Counted from the first letter of the stretch, positions 1 through 9,101 are shown. The stretch: DNA of 64,000 nt from an uncultured Victivallaceae bacterium (GCA_944392655.1 CALXXL010000012.1:1-64000), one strand, 5' to 3'. The notes: generated from the sequence alone by a model not told the origin. Made by a program: numbers and translations.

Positions 1-111
1 CTTTCAGACCTGTACAGCAGTTTCCCTGACGAGAAGCCGCCATATCCGGTATTATGGTTGGTACCGGCTGTACACGCTATGCCGCCATGGGGCAAAGTAA
101 TTGAGCTGTGA
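1..111 (+). CDS. 3' end of a CDS cut by the window edge; possibly a VWA-like (DUF2201) protein
   Basis: Frame 1 is open from the first base to a TGA at 109-111 and gives 36 residues ending VPAVHAMPPWGKVIEL. The composition (P-x-LW-x-VP, PPWGKVI) looks like a genuine protein C-terminus rather than noise. It resembles from memory the end of VWA-like metallopeptidase-related proteins that accompany MoxR ATPases, but this is a weak family guess. The gene would converge on the DUF262 gene, with 54 bases between the stops. Confidence 0.35.
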   Translation, partial: LSDLYSSFPDEKPPYPVLWLVPAVHAMPPWGKVIEL

Positions 112-165
112 TTACTATATCCGGGACCAACTATTAAGATAACATAATATTGAATGATAATAGTG

Positions 166-2481
166 TTATTGCTTTTCGCACTGCATCTGATTCAATATCA
201 CCCCGTTCAACTTCGTTAAAAAATATTCACTATCACAGTTATTTACGTCAAAACCTTCGCCTTTATCATAATTGTCGTTCATAATGTAAACATCATACTC
301 ATCTGGCGCGATATACCAGATAAAATTCTTATTTTTATATTTAAAAATGATATCCTGCCCCGGGATATACATCCCTTTACTGTCTTCTATTGTAATTTTG
401 CCGGCAAGCTCAGAAAGAAGTTCCAACCTCCTACGGTGCAATACAAGATATTTTTTCTGATTATGGTTGCCCTGGCCTTTAGGCGCAATGCTGTAGACAC
501 CTTTTTTACCGCTATCCCATTTCCACGTCTCTTTAAATCTTAAAGCGAACTCGCTATTCGTGCCGGAAGCTAATACATCATTTAATACCGCAGTTTTTAT
601 CAGTAGTCCGATCGTATATATTTTTTGTTCCGCATACTCTTCATCCTCCTTGCTATAATCACAAGAAAAAGATTCAAAATCAAATGTTTGAATATCATTT
701 TTTTGCAGAAGTCTGGCAACCGGCAGTTGAAGTTCCGGGGCAAGCAGACGCTTTTTCCACTCTTTGGCGGTATCGCAAAACGCTATTTCCCACCATTGAT
801 CCCATTTATTAAAATGCGACATAAAACGCCTCAATAATTTCGCGTCTGTATTATATGGCTCCTGTACCCCGTTTTCATTAAAATATTCTTCGGCGTTCTT
901 ACAATTATTATCGAAATTATCCCAGTCAGCCTGATCGCTGCCACCATATAGAAAACGGATTGCGCCATTAAAGAACGCGGTGTTTTCAGCTTTAATTATT
1001 TTCTTTTTCCATGCGGAATCTTCTACTATCTTCTTTGCCTTGACAATTTCCTCGTTGAGCTGATCTCTGGCCGCATCGGAGTCGATTATAAAGTTATCCT
1101 CTGCCATTTCGCGTATGATATTGTGCGAATAGCCGCTCAATTTATGAATAAGCTTTATTCGGCCGATCATACTGGAAACGGTGTCTACTTCCGGATTTTC
1201 AATCAGATTGCAGACGACCCGCAACCAGTCGCGGAAAGAGTTTTCTTCAAAATTGTTTTTCTCAAGATATTGACATATCGCGAAAAACAGTATCCTTTGA
1301 GATTGGGTTAAACTCTTTATTTTGAAGATCTTCCGCTGAGAGTGGTTGATTATTGTTTCAGGCTCTCCGTTGTCTAATTCATATTCAGGAATAAAGGTAA
1401 AATCATTTAACCAGGTAGCTCTATTCCATTTCGGCAGACACGCTTTCACTTTATCGTTTATTGATACAGCGAGGCTGGATATTGGTTTAAGCCGGTCAAA
1501 AATCTCTTTCAGACCGGGTAAAATTCCCTTATCTTTTGATAGAATACTTTTATAGATGTCAAATTTTTCAAACGGAATAGTGGAGTCATCTGATTCATTG
1601 CCATATAAACTCCATTCCTCCGAGGCTTCTATTCCTTTATTTGATTTATCGCATGAAATAATAAATTTATTGCAAAAATAGCGATTGAAAAAGGCGAAGA
1701 ATATTTCATCGATATGGCCTTCCACCTTGCTGTTTGCCCAGAAAATATCTGTCCAGGCGTTATCGATAAGATTTAAATAATCCTGACCTGCTCCCTCTTT
1801 TTGTATATATTCCGCAAAATCAGCTTTAAAATTTTCAAAATCTGTTAATTGTCTGCCACGGGCATTCATTTTAATATATAAATCATCCGTCTGTTTAAGA
1901 TCATCAAGATATGAGAAGGTTAAAGGACAGTTTTCAGCTTGCAATTTTCCCCATACGTCATTAAAGTTTAACTCGTTAAATTGCTTCTCAATTTCTCTTA
2001 ACATTGTCAGCATTGATCTTACGGTAGGGTCTTGTTCCCATGCCGAGTAAAACCAGGTTTGGCATCTTATATATTCTACCGGTTCCTGATCCAGCTGTTG
2101 TTGCGCATCAGATAATTCACAAAGATTTGCACAGAATTCCCTGGATGAACTCCGCACCTCGTAAGAGAATTTCTTTAAAGTATCTTTTACCGCTTCAAGT
2201 TTACCGGCTTTAAATGCCACATACCAATGCAGCAACCAAAGAGTGGTCAACCTCTGCTGCCCGTCCAGAGGATAAAAAGTTCCATTATCGCACGAACCAT
2301 AGACAAAATCCATTTCGCCGCTCTCGTTGCCGGTATCGTTTAAAGCTGCCTTAAGCTGAGATAAAAATTTCTCCCGTATATGCTCTTTTCCCGGACGGCC
2401 CTGAGCGTAATCCCGCTGAATAATTGGAATAACGACTCTATATCGCGTTAATAACTGCCATAATGTATATCTATTGTTCAT
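166..2481 (-). CDS. DUF262 domain protein (GmrS-like)
   Basis: This 771-residue protein begins with a DUF262 domain. The motifs IPIIQRDYAQGR (residues 18-29) and DGQQRLTTL (73-81) are the family's conserved N-terminal box and its DGQQR nucleotide-binding/hydrolysis motif. DUF262 is the NTPase half of GmrSD-type modification-dependent restriction enzymes and of SspE/BrxU-like defence nucleases. I see no DUF1524 HNH motif in the rest of the protein, so nuclease activity, if any, would come from the neighbour. The ATG start overlaps the end of the upstream DUF262-DUF1524 gene by 4 bases (ATGA), which implies translational coupling and a two-subunit system. The gene is visibly richer in A and T than the EPS genes. 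A defence role is an inference from domain content. Confidence 0.85.
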   Translation of the reverse strand: MNNRYTLWQLLTRYRVVIPIIQRDYAQGRPGKEHIREKFLSQLKAALNDTGNESGEMDFVYGSCDNGTFYPLDGQQRLTTLWLLHWYVAFKAGKLEAVKDTLKKFSYEVRSSSREFCANLCELSDAQQQLDQEPVEYIRCQTWFYSAWEQDPTVRSMLTMLREIEKQFNELNFNDVWGKLQAENCPLTFSYLDDLKQTDDLYIKMNARGRQLTDFENFKADFAEYIQKEGAGQDYLNLIDNAWTDIFWANSKVEGHIDEIFFAFFNRYFCNKFIISCDKSNKGIEASEEWSLYGNESDDSTIPFEKFDIYKSILSKDKGILPGLKEIFDRLKPISSLAVSINDKVKACLPKWNRATWLNDFTFIPEYELDNGEPETIINHSQRKIFKIKSLTQSQRILFFAICQYLEKNNFEENSFRDWLRVVCNLIENPEVDTVSSMIGRIKLIHKLSGYSHNIIREMAEDNFIIDSDAARDQLNEEIVKAKKIVEDSAWKKKIIKAENTAFFNGAIRFLYGGSDQADWDNFDNNCKNAEEYFNENGVQEPYNTDAKLLRRFMSHFNKWDQWWEIAFCDTAKEWKKRLLAPELQLPVARLLQKNDIQTFDFESFSCDYSKEDEEYAEQKIYTIGLLIKTAVLNDVLASGTNSEFALRFKETWKWDSGKKGVYSIAPKGQGNHNQKKYLVLHRRRLELLSELAGKITIEDSKGMYIPGQDIIFKYKNKNFIWYIAPDEYDVYIMNDNYDKGEGFDVNNCDSEYFLTKLNGVILNQMQCEKQ

Positions 2482-4394
2482 TTTTGGAGTTCCTTATCTT
2501 CATTATCTGTCACTCCGAACTCTTTTAAAGTGTCATAGATCGCTTTTTTATAGGCTTCTGCGTCACTTTTTGTCCATGCGCCTAAGTTATCGGGGACATG
2601 GGTATAGGTCTTGGTAAATACTGCCCGTGTACATACAGGAACAAAGGCAATTCCATCCTCTTCATAAATATCCAGCTTTCTGGTCTCATTGTTCCACGCC
2701 TGGACAGAGACCTTTTTTCCCCGTTCTTTGGCTAATATACAGATGCGTTTAATCGGGAATGGAGCATTCTGGTATTCTTCATTAGTGGCTGAATCCAGCA
2801 GCGTAAAGTTCCAGATATAATCTTTTTTGTCGTCTGGAATAAATTTATCCTGGCTTTCAATTTCCGCCATGATATCTTGAACGCTTACATCATATTGTCT
2901 CTTTTCCGATTTATCTTGTGATAAAAATTTATCTATCTGCTCTTTCAGCTTATCATTTGGTACTGAAGACAGCATTGACGCCAGATATATTTTCTGTTTA
3001 TTCAGATCTTCCAAATCATCACCGGCATGAGAGGCGATGTGTTCGACCTCCCAGCCCTTGCCATTTTTCTTATTGCCCTCTTTCTTGAACAGATGGAACG
3101 GGAACCTGTAGAACGCGCCGATGCCGTATTTTTCGCTTTCAAATAATTTCTTATTCTGATTGATTGCAGTTTGGATATTAAATAGAAGCAGCAACGGAAC
3201 GCATTTACTTTTGGGAGTGCCGGATTCATATTGCTTATTCAGATTACTGCACCCGTCAATGGCTTTTCTTATTTCGTCTTTAATTGCTCCGATAAAATCG
3301 TGTTTATTATTTTTTTCCCATTTTTCTATTAAATCGCCTATCTTATTTTTCTGCTCCATCAGAAAACCGATATAATGATACAGCTCAAAATTATTGTACC
3401 ACTCTTCAAAAATATAAAAATAGTTTTTTATTTTGCGCCAGCAGTTATCGCGTAAATTAAAGCCTTGGTTATTGGCGGCTATATCCTTTTTGTTGTCCTC
3501 AAAATATTTATAGAAATAGCGGAATGTCCGGTGTTCGTCGTGGCCGAACTGATTTTGCCATTGTACCCCGGTTTTATCTATCTTCAATCCCAGCTTGTCC
3601 TGCTCAAACGCCAAATCAAAAATAAAATCAATCCGGGTGGGTTTATGCCATTCGGTGTCATGAATAAACAGCCAGAATTCATCATTTTGCAGCGTATATT
3701 CAATTTTATCCCACTCCGCCGCGATCTCCTGCTGCTGTAATCTGATTTCTGCCGGGTTAGCGGCGGAAGCAAAGTTGGATTGATTCAGGAAAAGCGCTTT
3801 AATCAGCTCTGAATCGGTCAAAGGAATCTTGCCAATATTAAGTCGTGTAAAAACATTTATCGGATTTTCATCCGCAGGTTCATACCAGATAAATTTCACA
3901 TCGCTGTTCAGAGTATTAAAAAACTCACTCTTTGTCCCTTCATCCTTAGCTTCAAACCATTTTTCTATGGTTTTACAGGCTTGACGCATATAGTAAAAAT
4001 CAATATTGGCTTTCGCTTCTTCATCGGTTCTGATTCTGACAGAGTTAAGAAAGTCTTCCGATTTATTGCGGGTGGCATATTTAATTTCATATGATTTTGG
4101 CCTGATGGCAGGATCAAGAAAGTCTAGCAAGATCTTTATAGTTGTCAAACGCTGTTGACCATCAATCACTTCCCAACTTGCATCCAATCTTTTTACAACT
4201 AACGGCTGAAGGCAATAGGTCTGTCCCGGTCTGCCATTATTAATGAACTCGGCAATATCGTTAAGCAAATCTGTAACTTCCCGGCTTGTCCATCTATAGC
4301 CGCGCTGATACTCTGGAATATAAAATTTTTCATTCAGAATCTCTTTAATCGGAACTAATTTGATCTTTTCTTTCGGTGACTCCGGCATTTTCAT
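2478..4394 (-). CDS. DUF262-DUF1524 (GmrSD-type) protein, likely modification-dependent restriction nuclease
   Basis: 638 residues. The N-terminal DUF262 domain shows IPEYQRGYRW (26-35) and DGQQRLTTI (78-86). A C-terminal DUF1524 HNH-like nuclease motif WEVEHIASH lies near residue 450, followed by an LDS-type segment (NFTLLDSATN) and a dense charged tail. This is the single-chain GmrSD layout, in which DUF262 hydrolyses NTP and DUF1524 cleaves DNA. In characterised relatives the target is glucosylated hydroxymethylcytosine or phosphorothioate DNA; the target here cannot be read from sequence. The start overlaps the end of the sigma-54 activator gene by 4 bases, and the stop overlaps the start of the second DUF262 gene by 4 bases, so the three form one transcription unit. 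Two DUF262 proteins side by side suggests a hetero-complex (inference). Confidence 0.87.
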   Translation of the reverse strand: MKMPESPKEKIKLVPIKEILNEKFYIPEYQRGYRWTSREVTDLLNDIAEFINNGRPGQTYCLQPLVVKRLDASWEVIDGQQRLTTIKILLDFLDPAIRPKSYEIKYATRNKSEDFLNSVRIRTDEEAKANIDFYYMRQACKTIEKWFEAKDEGTKSEFFNTLNSDVKFIWYEPADENPINVFTRLNIGKIPLTDSELIKALFLNQSNFASAANPAEIRLQQQEIAAEWDKIEYTLQNDEFWLFIHDTEWHKPTRIDFIFDLAFEQDKLGLKIDKTGVQWQNQFGHDEHRTFRYFYKYFEDNKKDIAANNQGFNLRDNCWRKIKNYFYIFEEWYNNFELYHYIGFLMEQKNKIGDLIEKWEKNNKHDFIGAIKDEIRKAIDGCSNLNKQYESGTPKSKCVPLLLLFNIQTAINQNKKLFESEKYGIGAFYRFPFHLFKKEGNKKNGKGWEVEHIASHAGDDLEDLNKQKIYLASMLSSVPNDKLKEQIDKFLSQDKSEKRQYDVSVQDIMAEIESQDKFIPDDKKDYIWNFTLLDSATNEEYQNAPFPIKRICILAKERGKKVSVQAWNNETRKLDIYEEDGIAFVPVCTRAVFTKTYTHVPDNLGAWTKSDAEAYKKAIYDTLKEFGVTDNEDKELQK

Positions 4395-5860
4395 TCCTCC
4401 AAGTATTTTCTGACCGTATTCCTGGTGACATTCAATGCCGCGGCGGCACGGGTTATATTGCGATCGTATTTCTCATAAACATGACGTACATGACGGCGGA
4501 TTACTGTGTTCAAATCGTCTGGCATCTCCGGCTCTTGCGCTTGAGTTAAGTACTCCGTCATTTGCTTGTGGTCGGCAATGAGCCGCGCAAAATCCATCTC
4601 TTCAAGCACACTGGCACGCTCCAGAAGATTGAAGAGTTCACGGACATTGCCGGGATAATCGTATTGCATCAAGGCCTCAATCTGTTCCGGCGCAAGGCGG
4701 CGCCGGTGCAGTTTCAGCCAGTAGCCGTCCGCGATGGCCGCAATGTCGCATTTATGCTCACGCAGCGGCGGAATCCGGAGCTGAATTACGTTAAGGCGGT
4801 GAAACAGATCCTCCCGGAATTTTCCCTCTCTTACCATGAGCGCCAGATTGCGGTTGGTGGCGGTAATCAGCCGGACATCAACTTCAAGCTCGTCTTTTCC
4901 GCCCAGCCGAGTGAAACGTCCGACCTCCAGAACCCGGAGCAGAATACCCTGTGCTTCCAGAGGCAGTTCGCCGATCTCATCTAAAAAGAGGGTGCCTCCA
5001 TTGGCCTGTTCAAAGATTCCGGCTTTCCGTTCCATTGCACCGGTAAAAGCGCCCCGCTCGTGACCGAAAAAACGGCTTTCAAGCAGATTCGGCGTAACGC
5101 TGGCGCAGTTGAACGCGATATAAGGATCGTTGCGGCGCGGCGATTTGTTGTGTATCTGCAACGCCACCGTCTCCTTACCGGTTCCGCTCTCGCCGTAAAT
5201 CAGCACCCTGGCGTGGTCACGCGGGGCAATTAAATTGATAGATTCCAGCAGATTCTGCATAACTTCGCTTTTGCCGACCAGTTCGCGGTTGCCGAAACGC
5301 TTATAATGATCGATCATCTCTCTTTCCATGTCCGACCACTTTGTTTCAGGATCATTACAGGCAATATGACGGATCGCTTCGGCATAAGGTTTTTCATCCT
5401 GATAGTTGCGGTAAACATACATCGCCGCCTCCAGCAGCCGGTGATAATGTTTCACCTCTTCCGGTGGATTGTCAGATTCTATAGCGGCAATAAGGTACGG
5501 ACAAGAGATTTTAAAATAGAGTGCAACCGCCTCGGTAACGCTGTCGCCATCGACAAATATCTCAAGTTTTTCACGCAGGGAATCCGGCAGGTTTTCTGGA
5601 AAATCTATGGTGCTGATCCAGTGAACACGGGTATTCCTGCTGGTCAGTTTTCCCAACGCCTTCTGTAACAATTCCGGATTGCCGCCCAATCCGACACCTA
5701 ATATAAAAATATTTTTATACCCGGCAATTCCGTTTAGAAATTCCGGTAGACGGCGTGTGCTTATGCCGAGGATATCCGCCGACCCGCAGTGCCGCAACGC
5801 CAGAGCCGCCGCGTAAGCATAATCCTTCCAGCCCCATCCAGTTAAAATAAGTGTATTCAT
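4391..5860 (-). CDS. sigma-54-dependent transcriptional activator with Rossmann-like N-terminal domain
   Basis: 489 residues from the ATG at 5860. This start is preferred over an upstream TTG (5929) because GGAG lies nine bases before it. Residues 1-190 hold an alternating strand-helix domain (IFILGVGLGG, TRVHWISTIDFP) that is not a receiver, GAF or PAS domain. It recalls the Rossmann-type sensor domains of RtcR-like (CARF) or DHH-type proteins, but the identity is uncertain. The central AAA+ domain has Walker A GESGTGKE (about 223-230), the sigma-54 contact loop GAFTGA (about 270-275) and Walker B GGTLFLDEIG (about 288-297). A Fis-type helix-turn-helix ends the protein (NITRAAAALNVTRNTVRKYL). 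It should remodel RpoN polymerase at enhancer-bound promoters. It is coupled by a 4-base overlap to the DUF262-DUF1524 gene, so it may control that system; a matching sigma-54 promoter sits about 1.1 kb away at 6973. Confidence 0.9.
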   Translation of the reverse strand: MNTLILTGWGWKDYAYAAALALRHCGSADILGISTRRLPEFLNGIAGYKNIFILGVGLGGNPELLQKALGKLTSRNTRVHWISTIDFPENLPDSLREKLEIFVDGDSVTEAVALYFKISCPYLIAAIESDNPPEEVKHYHRLLEAAMYVYRNYQDEKPYAEAIRHIACNDPETKWSDMEREMIDHYKRFGNRELVGKSEVMQNLLESINLIAPRDHARVLIYGESGTGKETVALQIHNKSPRRNDPYIAFNCASVTPNLLESRFFGHERGAFTGAMERKAGIFEQANGGTLFLDEIGELPLEAQGILLRVLEVGRFTRLGGKDELEVDVRLITATNRNLALMVREGKFREDLFHRLNVIQLRIPPLREHKCDIAAIADGYWLKLHRRRLAPEQIEALMQYDYPGNVRELFNLLERASVLEEMDFARLIADHKQMTEYLTQAQEPEMPDDLNTVIRRHVRHVYEKYDRNITRAAAALNVTRNTVRKYLEE

Positions 5861-5948
5861 TTGTGCATACTCCAACCGCAAGTTACGCAGATCAATTAAT
5901 AACCTACTATCTTTTTCTGTAATATTCAAAGAGATAATTCATTTTATT

Positions 5949-6791
5949 TTACGCATTTTGTTTAGTTATATAATCTAAAAGCGTTCTTATATCAGATATA
6001 CTCTCAGCCCCCGGTAAGATCTCCGCCAGATGTCCTTCATCATTCCTCTTCATTATAAATGCACGCGCGGCCTTCATGGGAGTGATACCACTATTATCCG
6101 GTAAATCAATATCCGCGCCAGCCAGCATAAGCACTCTGGCAATCTGAAAATGTCCGCACTTGAGTGCTTTTAAAAAAGCTGTTTCGCCCGCTCGATTCCG
6201 GGCGTTAATTGGAATATCGGTATGGGTAAGACAGATTCTGGTCTGCAACAGGTGATTCCATGCCGCGGTCAGGTGAAGCAATGAGTCGCCCCACCGGTTG
6301 ACAGCAAGCGCGCTTTTTACCGGATCGTGATGAAGAAGATAATGAAACAGACGACTTTTTCCCTGCATGGCAATAAAGTGAAGCGCATTATTGCCGCAAT
6401 TATCCTGTATGGAGATATCGGCATTAAATTGTTCAAGCAGGCGGATCTTTTGCATATCGCCGCTTTTTACCGCTAAGAGCCAGGGCGAAGTTCCCTGCCA
6501 TGAGACGAAATTTGCATTCGCACCTGCCTCCAACAGTATTCGCGCAGATGCAGTTGTCCCAAGATTGATTGCGTGAAAAAGCAATGGTACGCCATGCGTA
6601 TCAATAAAATTGGGATTGTTGTTACTTTTCCTGAAAAGAGAGTAAATCCATTCATCCCATTTTTCCGGGGGAGTTTCAGGAATTTCAACAATCTTTACTT
6701 TTATACTTTCCGGGGCAACCACTTCGTCGTCTATTACGCCGGGCAGTTGATAATAAAATAGATCATCATCTATAGTAACCTGCCAATCCAT
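5949..6791 (-). CDS. ankyrin-repeat protein
   Basis: 280 residues from the ATG at 6791, which has AGGTG five bases upstream; a GTG six bases earlier is possible. After a short acidic N-terminal part come about five ankyrin repeats, recognised by GVPLLFHAINLG, GTSPWLLAVKSGD, GNNALHFIAMQGK, GDSLLHLTAAW and GETAFLKALKCG with the typical A-x-x-LL-x-AGA-D segments between them. No signal peptide, membrane segment or enzymatic motif is visible, so this is probably a cytoplasmic protein-binding scaffold. It is the first gene of the leftward set, 88 bases ahead of the sigma-54 activator. Its partner is unknown. It could regulate or restrain the DUF262 pair, but nothing in the sequence proves it. Confidence 0.85.
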   Translation of the reverse strand: MDWQVTIDDDLFYYQLPGVIDDEVVAPESIKVKIVEIPETPPEKWDEWIYSLFRKSNNNPNFIDTHGVPLLFHAINLGTTASARILLEAGANANFVSWQGTSPWLLAVKSGDMQKIRLLEQFNADISIQDNCGNNALHFIAMQGKSRLFHYLLHHDPVKSALAVNRWGDSLLHLTAAWNHLLQTRICLTHTDIPINARNRAGETAFLKALKCGHFQIARVLMLAGADIDLPDNSGITPMKAARAFIMKRNDEGHLAEILPGAESISDIRTLLDYITKQNA

Positions 6792-6972
6792 CCTCACACC
6801 TGTATTATGTTTTTTTACTGTTTGCTACTGCGGGAAAGCAGATTTTATGCCATATGTACATTCAGCTTTGATTCTACCGTTTTGGTCGTGCAACTGGTTA
6901 ATTTTTTACCATTGAAGATAAAAAGCGACCACCAAAGGAGCAAAAGAAGGTGTGATTTTTCCAGAGGCGCAA

Positions 6973-6989
6973 TTGGCATAATATTTGCT
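6973..6989 (+). promoter_or_regulatory. sigma-54 (-24/-12) promoter
   Basis: TTGGCAT-AATAT-TTGCT matches the RpoN consensus TTGGCAC-N5-TTGCW, with exactly ten bases between the invariant GG and GC. Transcription would start near 7000, about 58 bases before the ATG of the cysteine-rich protein at 7058. It points away from the operon that encodes a sigma-54 activator. Identified by reading; no genome-wide background was computed. Confidence 0.7.
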
Positions 6990-7057
6990 GAATAGAGAGC
7001 GCCGGTAACGGCATTGAACTTATAATGAAAAATCAACTGTAAAAAAGGAGAACCCAA

Positions 7058-7252
7058 ATGACCTATGTCCGGAGCGAATCTAAAAAATGCGGTACCTGCC
7101 AGTACTGGAGCGGCAAACGGGAATTTGTAAAAAACACAAATCCGTTGATTATAAATTGTGAATACAGTTCTAAGCCCTGTAAAATTTTATCGAAGTCATC
7201 GACAGCAGTCTCGTCATGTAGAAAGTACCAGAAGTGGTGTGAATTACCGTAA
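7058..7252 (+). CDS. small cysteine-rich protein
   Basis: 64 residues starting at an ATG with a strong AAGGAG ribosome-binding site seven bases upstream. Six cysteines are spaced CGTCQYWSG, then single Cys in CEYSSKPC, then C-x3-Y-x2-W-C near the end, a layout typical of small metal-binding or disulfide-bonded proteins. There is no signal peptide or membrane segment. The family is not recognised. It is the first gene downstream of the sigma-54 promoter at 6973 and is transcribed away from the ankyrin/activator/DUF262 operon, so it is a candidate target of that activator. The length, good ribosome-binding site and promoter make it a real gene rather than a chance reading frame. Confidence 0.65.
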   Translation: MTYVRSESKKCGTCQYWSGKREFVKNTNPLIINCEYSSKPCKILSKSSTAVSSCRKYQKWCELP

Positions 7253-7723
7253 TTACAATTTAGCTTTCAGCGGCAATGGCCATGATCCCGTAAAATCTGC
7301 AATCACAGCCATACCTTGTGTGGGGGAGAGCATCCGTCGCGGCGGAAGTATCGATATTATCAATTTCATTTCCTCATCCTCGCGTGCGGGGAGAGACTTC
7401 TTTACTCCGTTCAGCGTTTCGCGGATGATAGCATTTCACTCCCCACTCCCTGTGCGGGGAGGAGATCGGTTTTGGCGAGGCTGGTGGAGAGTAATTGCAA
7501 GGCGGTAGCTATCCGGGGCTTCGGTGGTTTGAGACGCCGCCGCACTTAACATGCGAATCGCCTTCTCCTGCGCCGCTTCGCCCATGTAGACAAATACTAT
7601 TTTTAGAATCAAGGCGCATACTGCACGCGGAATTCCAGCTCCTCGCCCAGCGCGAAGCAGAAGTATGCCGGAAGCTGACTCCAGCCGCAACCGATCCAGG
7701 CTGAAGACGCGATCAGTTATATA
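7253..7723. other. intergenic region without a convincing gene; GC-rich repeat-like fragments
   Basis: About 470 bases between the cysteine-rich gene and the end of the DUF3089 gene. Several overlapping short reading frames exist, but none has a ribosome-binding site or recognisable protein. The motif GTGCGGGGAG occurs twice (7384-7393 and 7452-7461) in otherwise similar CT/GG-rich surroundings. This suggests a degenerate dispersed repeat or gene remnant. No terminator or RNA gene was seen. Confidence 0.35.
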
Positions 7724-8725
7724 TTATTGCCATTGCTGATTAAACTTGTAGGTTCGCACACGTCTTTCAGCATTTTGAATGATATTATAGGCAAAGAATC
7801 CGAATCCGTTTAAATTCAAATTATTGGGAGTTTCAACTATATACTGGAATTGTTCCGGTATGGATAACTCAAGATAGGCGGTTTGAGGATTTATCCGGGC
7901 TCCGCAGAAGCCGGGTATCTGCCGTATCTGGTCGGCCACTTTGGCTTTGGCGTCAAATATATTGGCGCCCAAGTTAAGCTCCGCCGCCGCCTCGGCGTCA
8001 TCGGTTTGCCAGTTAAGCGGATTGATAATATATCCCCCGTCTGAAGCCGGCGGCGAATCGACATCTGCCCATAGTGGCTTAATGCGCCACATAATGATTA
8101 CGCCGGAATCGAATTCTCCCCGGGCAACTTTAATATCCCGCCAGAAGAAATCGTCCTCAATCTGTTCAACCGATAAATTCTGCCCGTTTATAAGATAAGC
8201 GGCTATAAATCCCATATCCGGTTCGATTTCGCTGCAATACTTCAACGCCTCATAAAGATACAGCGCACCCTGGCCATGGCCGAGCATTATGAAAGGCTGT
8301 TCTTCCTTCTGATAATTTTCCAGATAAAAGCGCAATGCCATAATCGTATCCTGTATGCCGGATTTCAATGCGGTTTTCCAGGGATTTTTATATTCCGGGG
8401 AATTCAATATGGCGGAATATTCTTCTTGTGGTATCTGGTGAACCAGGGGGGCGAACACTCTTACTTTTTTCCCGAAGACATTGGTGGTATGAAAAGAGAC
8501 GTAATTAAAAATATTTTCAGCGGAGTCTTTATTGGTTTCCCACATCATTGAGTTTTGCAAATCCGGATAGACATAAAACACGTCATATTCCGCAAAATAT
8601 TTCGGTGTGGCGTTTTGTCTTACCACCCAGTTGTCGGAATAGGTATAAGGATTGGTTTTGCATCCGGCAAATATTACCGGGAGTAAAACGGAGAGCAACA
8701 ATAAACTAAACTGTGTTCTAAACAT
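7724..8725 (-). CDS. DUF3089-like alpha/beta-hydrolase-fold lipoprotein, nucleophile Ser replaced
   Basis: 333 residues with a lipoprotein signal peptide: a hydrophobic stretch followed by lipobox IFAGC, lipidated Cys22. YDVFYVYPD (47-55) is the signature DUF3089 strand, and the body follows an alpha/beta-hydrolase plan. The nucleophile elbow reads GHGQG (149-153) where active relatives have GHSQG, so the catalytic serine is missing and the protein may be non-enzymatic or use another residue. Start ATG at 8725 with AGG seven bases upstream. It stands alone, divergent from the EPS operon across a 720 bp gap, and its function is unknown. Confidence 0.75.
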   Translation of the reverse strand: MFRTQFSLLLLSVLLPVIFAGCKTNPYTYSDNWVVRQNATPKYFAEYDVFYVYPDLQNSMMWETNKDSAENIFNYVSFHTTNVFGKKVRVFAPLVHQIPQEEYSAILNSPEYKNPWKTALKSGIQDTIMALRFYLENYQKEEQPFIMLGHGQGALYLYEALKYCSEIEPDMGFIAAYLINGQNLSVEQIEDDFFWRDIKVARGEFDSGVIIMWRIKPLWADVDSPPASDGGYIINPLNWQTDDAEAAAELNLGANIFDAKAKVADQIRQIPGFCGARINPQTAYLELSIPEQFQYIVETPNNLNLNGFGFFAYNIIQNAERRVRTYKFNQQWQ

Positions 8726-9084
8726 TACAGACCTGTTTTGTGGTTATAAATTAATAATATTCCATATTTACGGACTAATTTATCATGAATTATTGATTTT
8801 GCAAATCGCTTAAAAACTAATGTTTTCGAGAAGATATTCAGCACGAGAATAACGCGTGATAATTATGCGCATACAAATTTATCAATATTGCAAAAATATT
8901 TACAAAATTAAGTTGCAAAAACATCAATGCGCATCTAATGTACCAGTGTTGGTGGTGATTGTTGTGAGACATAACTGTTTTGCCTTGATTTTCTCCAGAT
9001 TACAACTTTTGGGTATTGGCGTTTGAATAAAAATTTGAATTTTTCTTTAAAAACCATTATGTCAGCTGTAGATTTAAAAAATTT

Positions 9085-9101
9085 TTGATATAAATTATCA
9101 A
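9085..9101. promoter_or_regulatory. inverted repeat, possible operator
   Basis: TTGATA-TAAAT-TATCAA is a perfect 6-bp inverted repeat with a 5-base AT spacer. It lies just upstream of a GGAAGAGG ribosome-binding site and the EPS operon. Its position fits an operator or part of a promoter, but in AT-rich DNA such a repeat can occur by chance. Confidence 0.3.

Noticed and set aside
7436-7690. 84-residue minus-strand frame in the 7.3-7.7 kb gap
   Set aside because: No ribosome-binding site, no recognisable domain and odd composition; treated as part of a degenerate repeat region.
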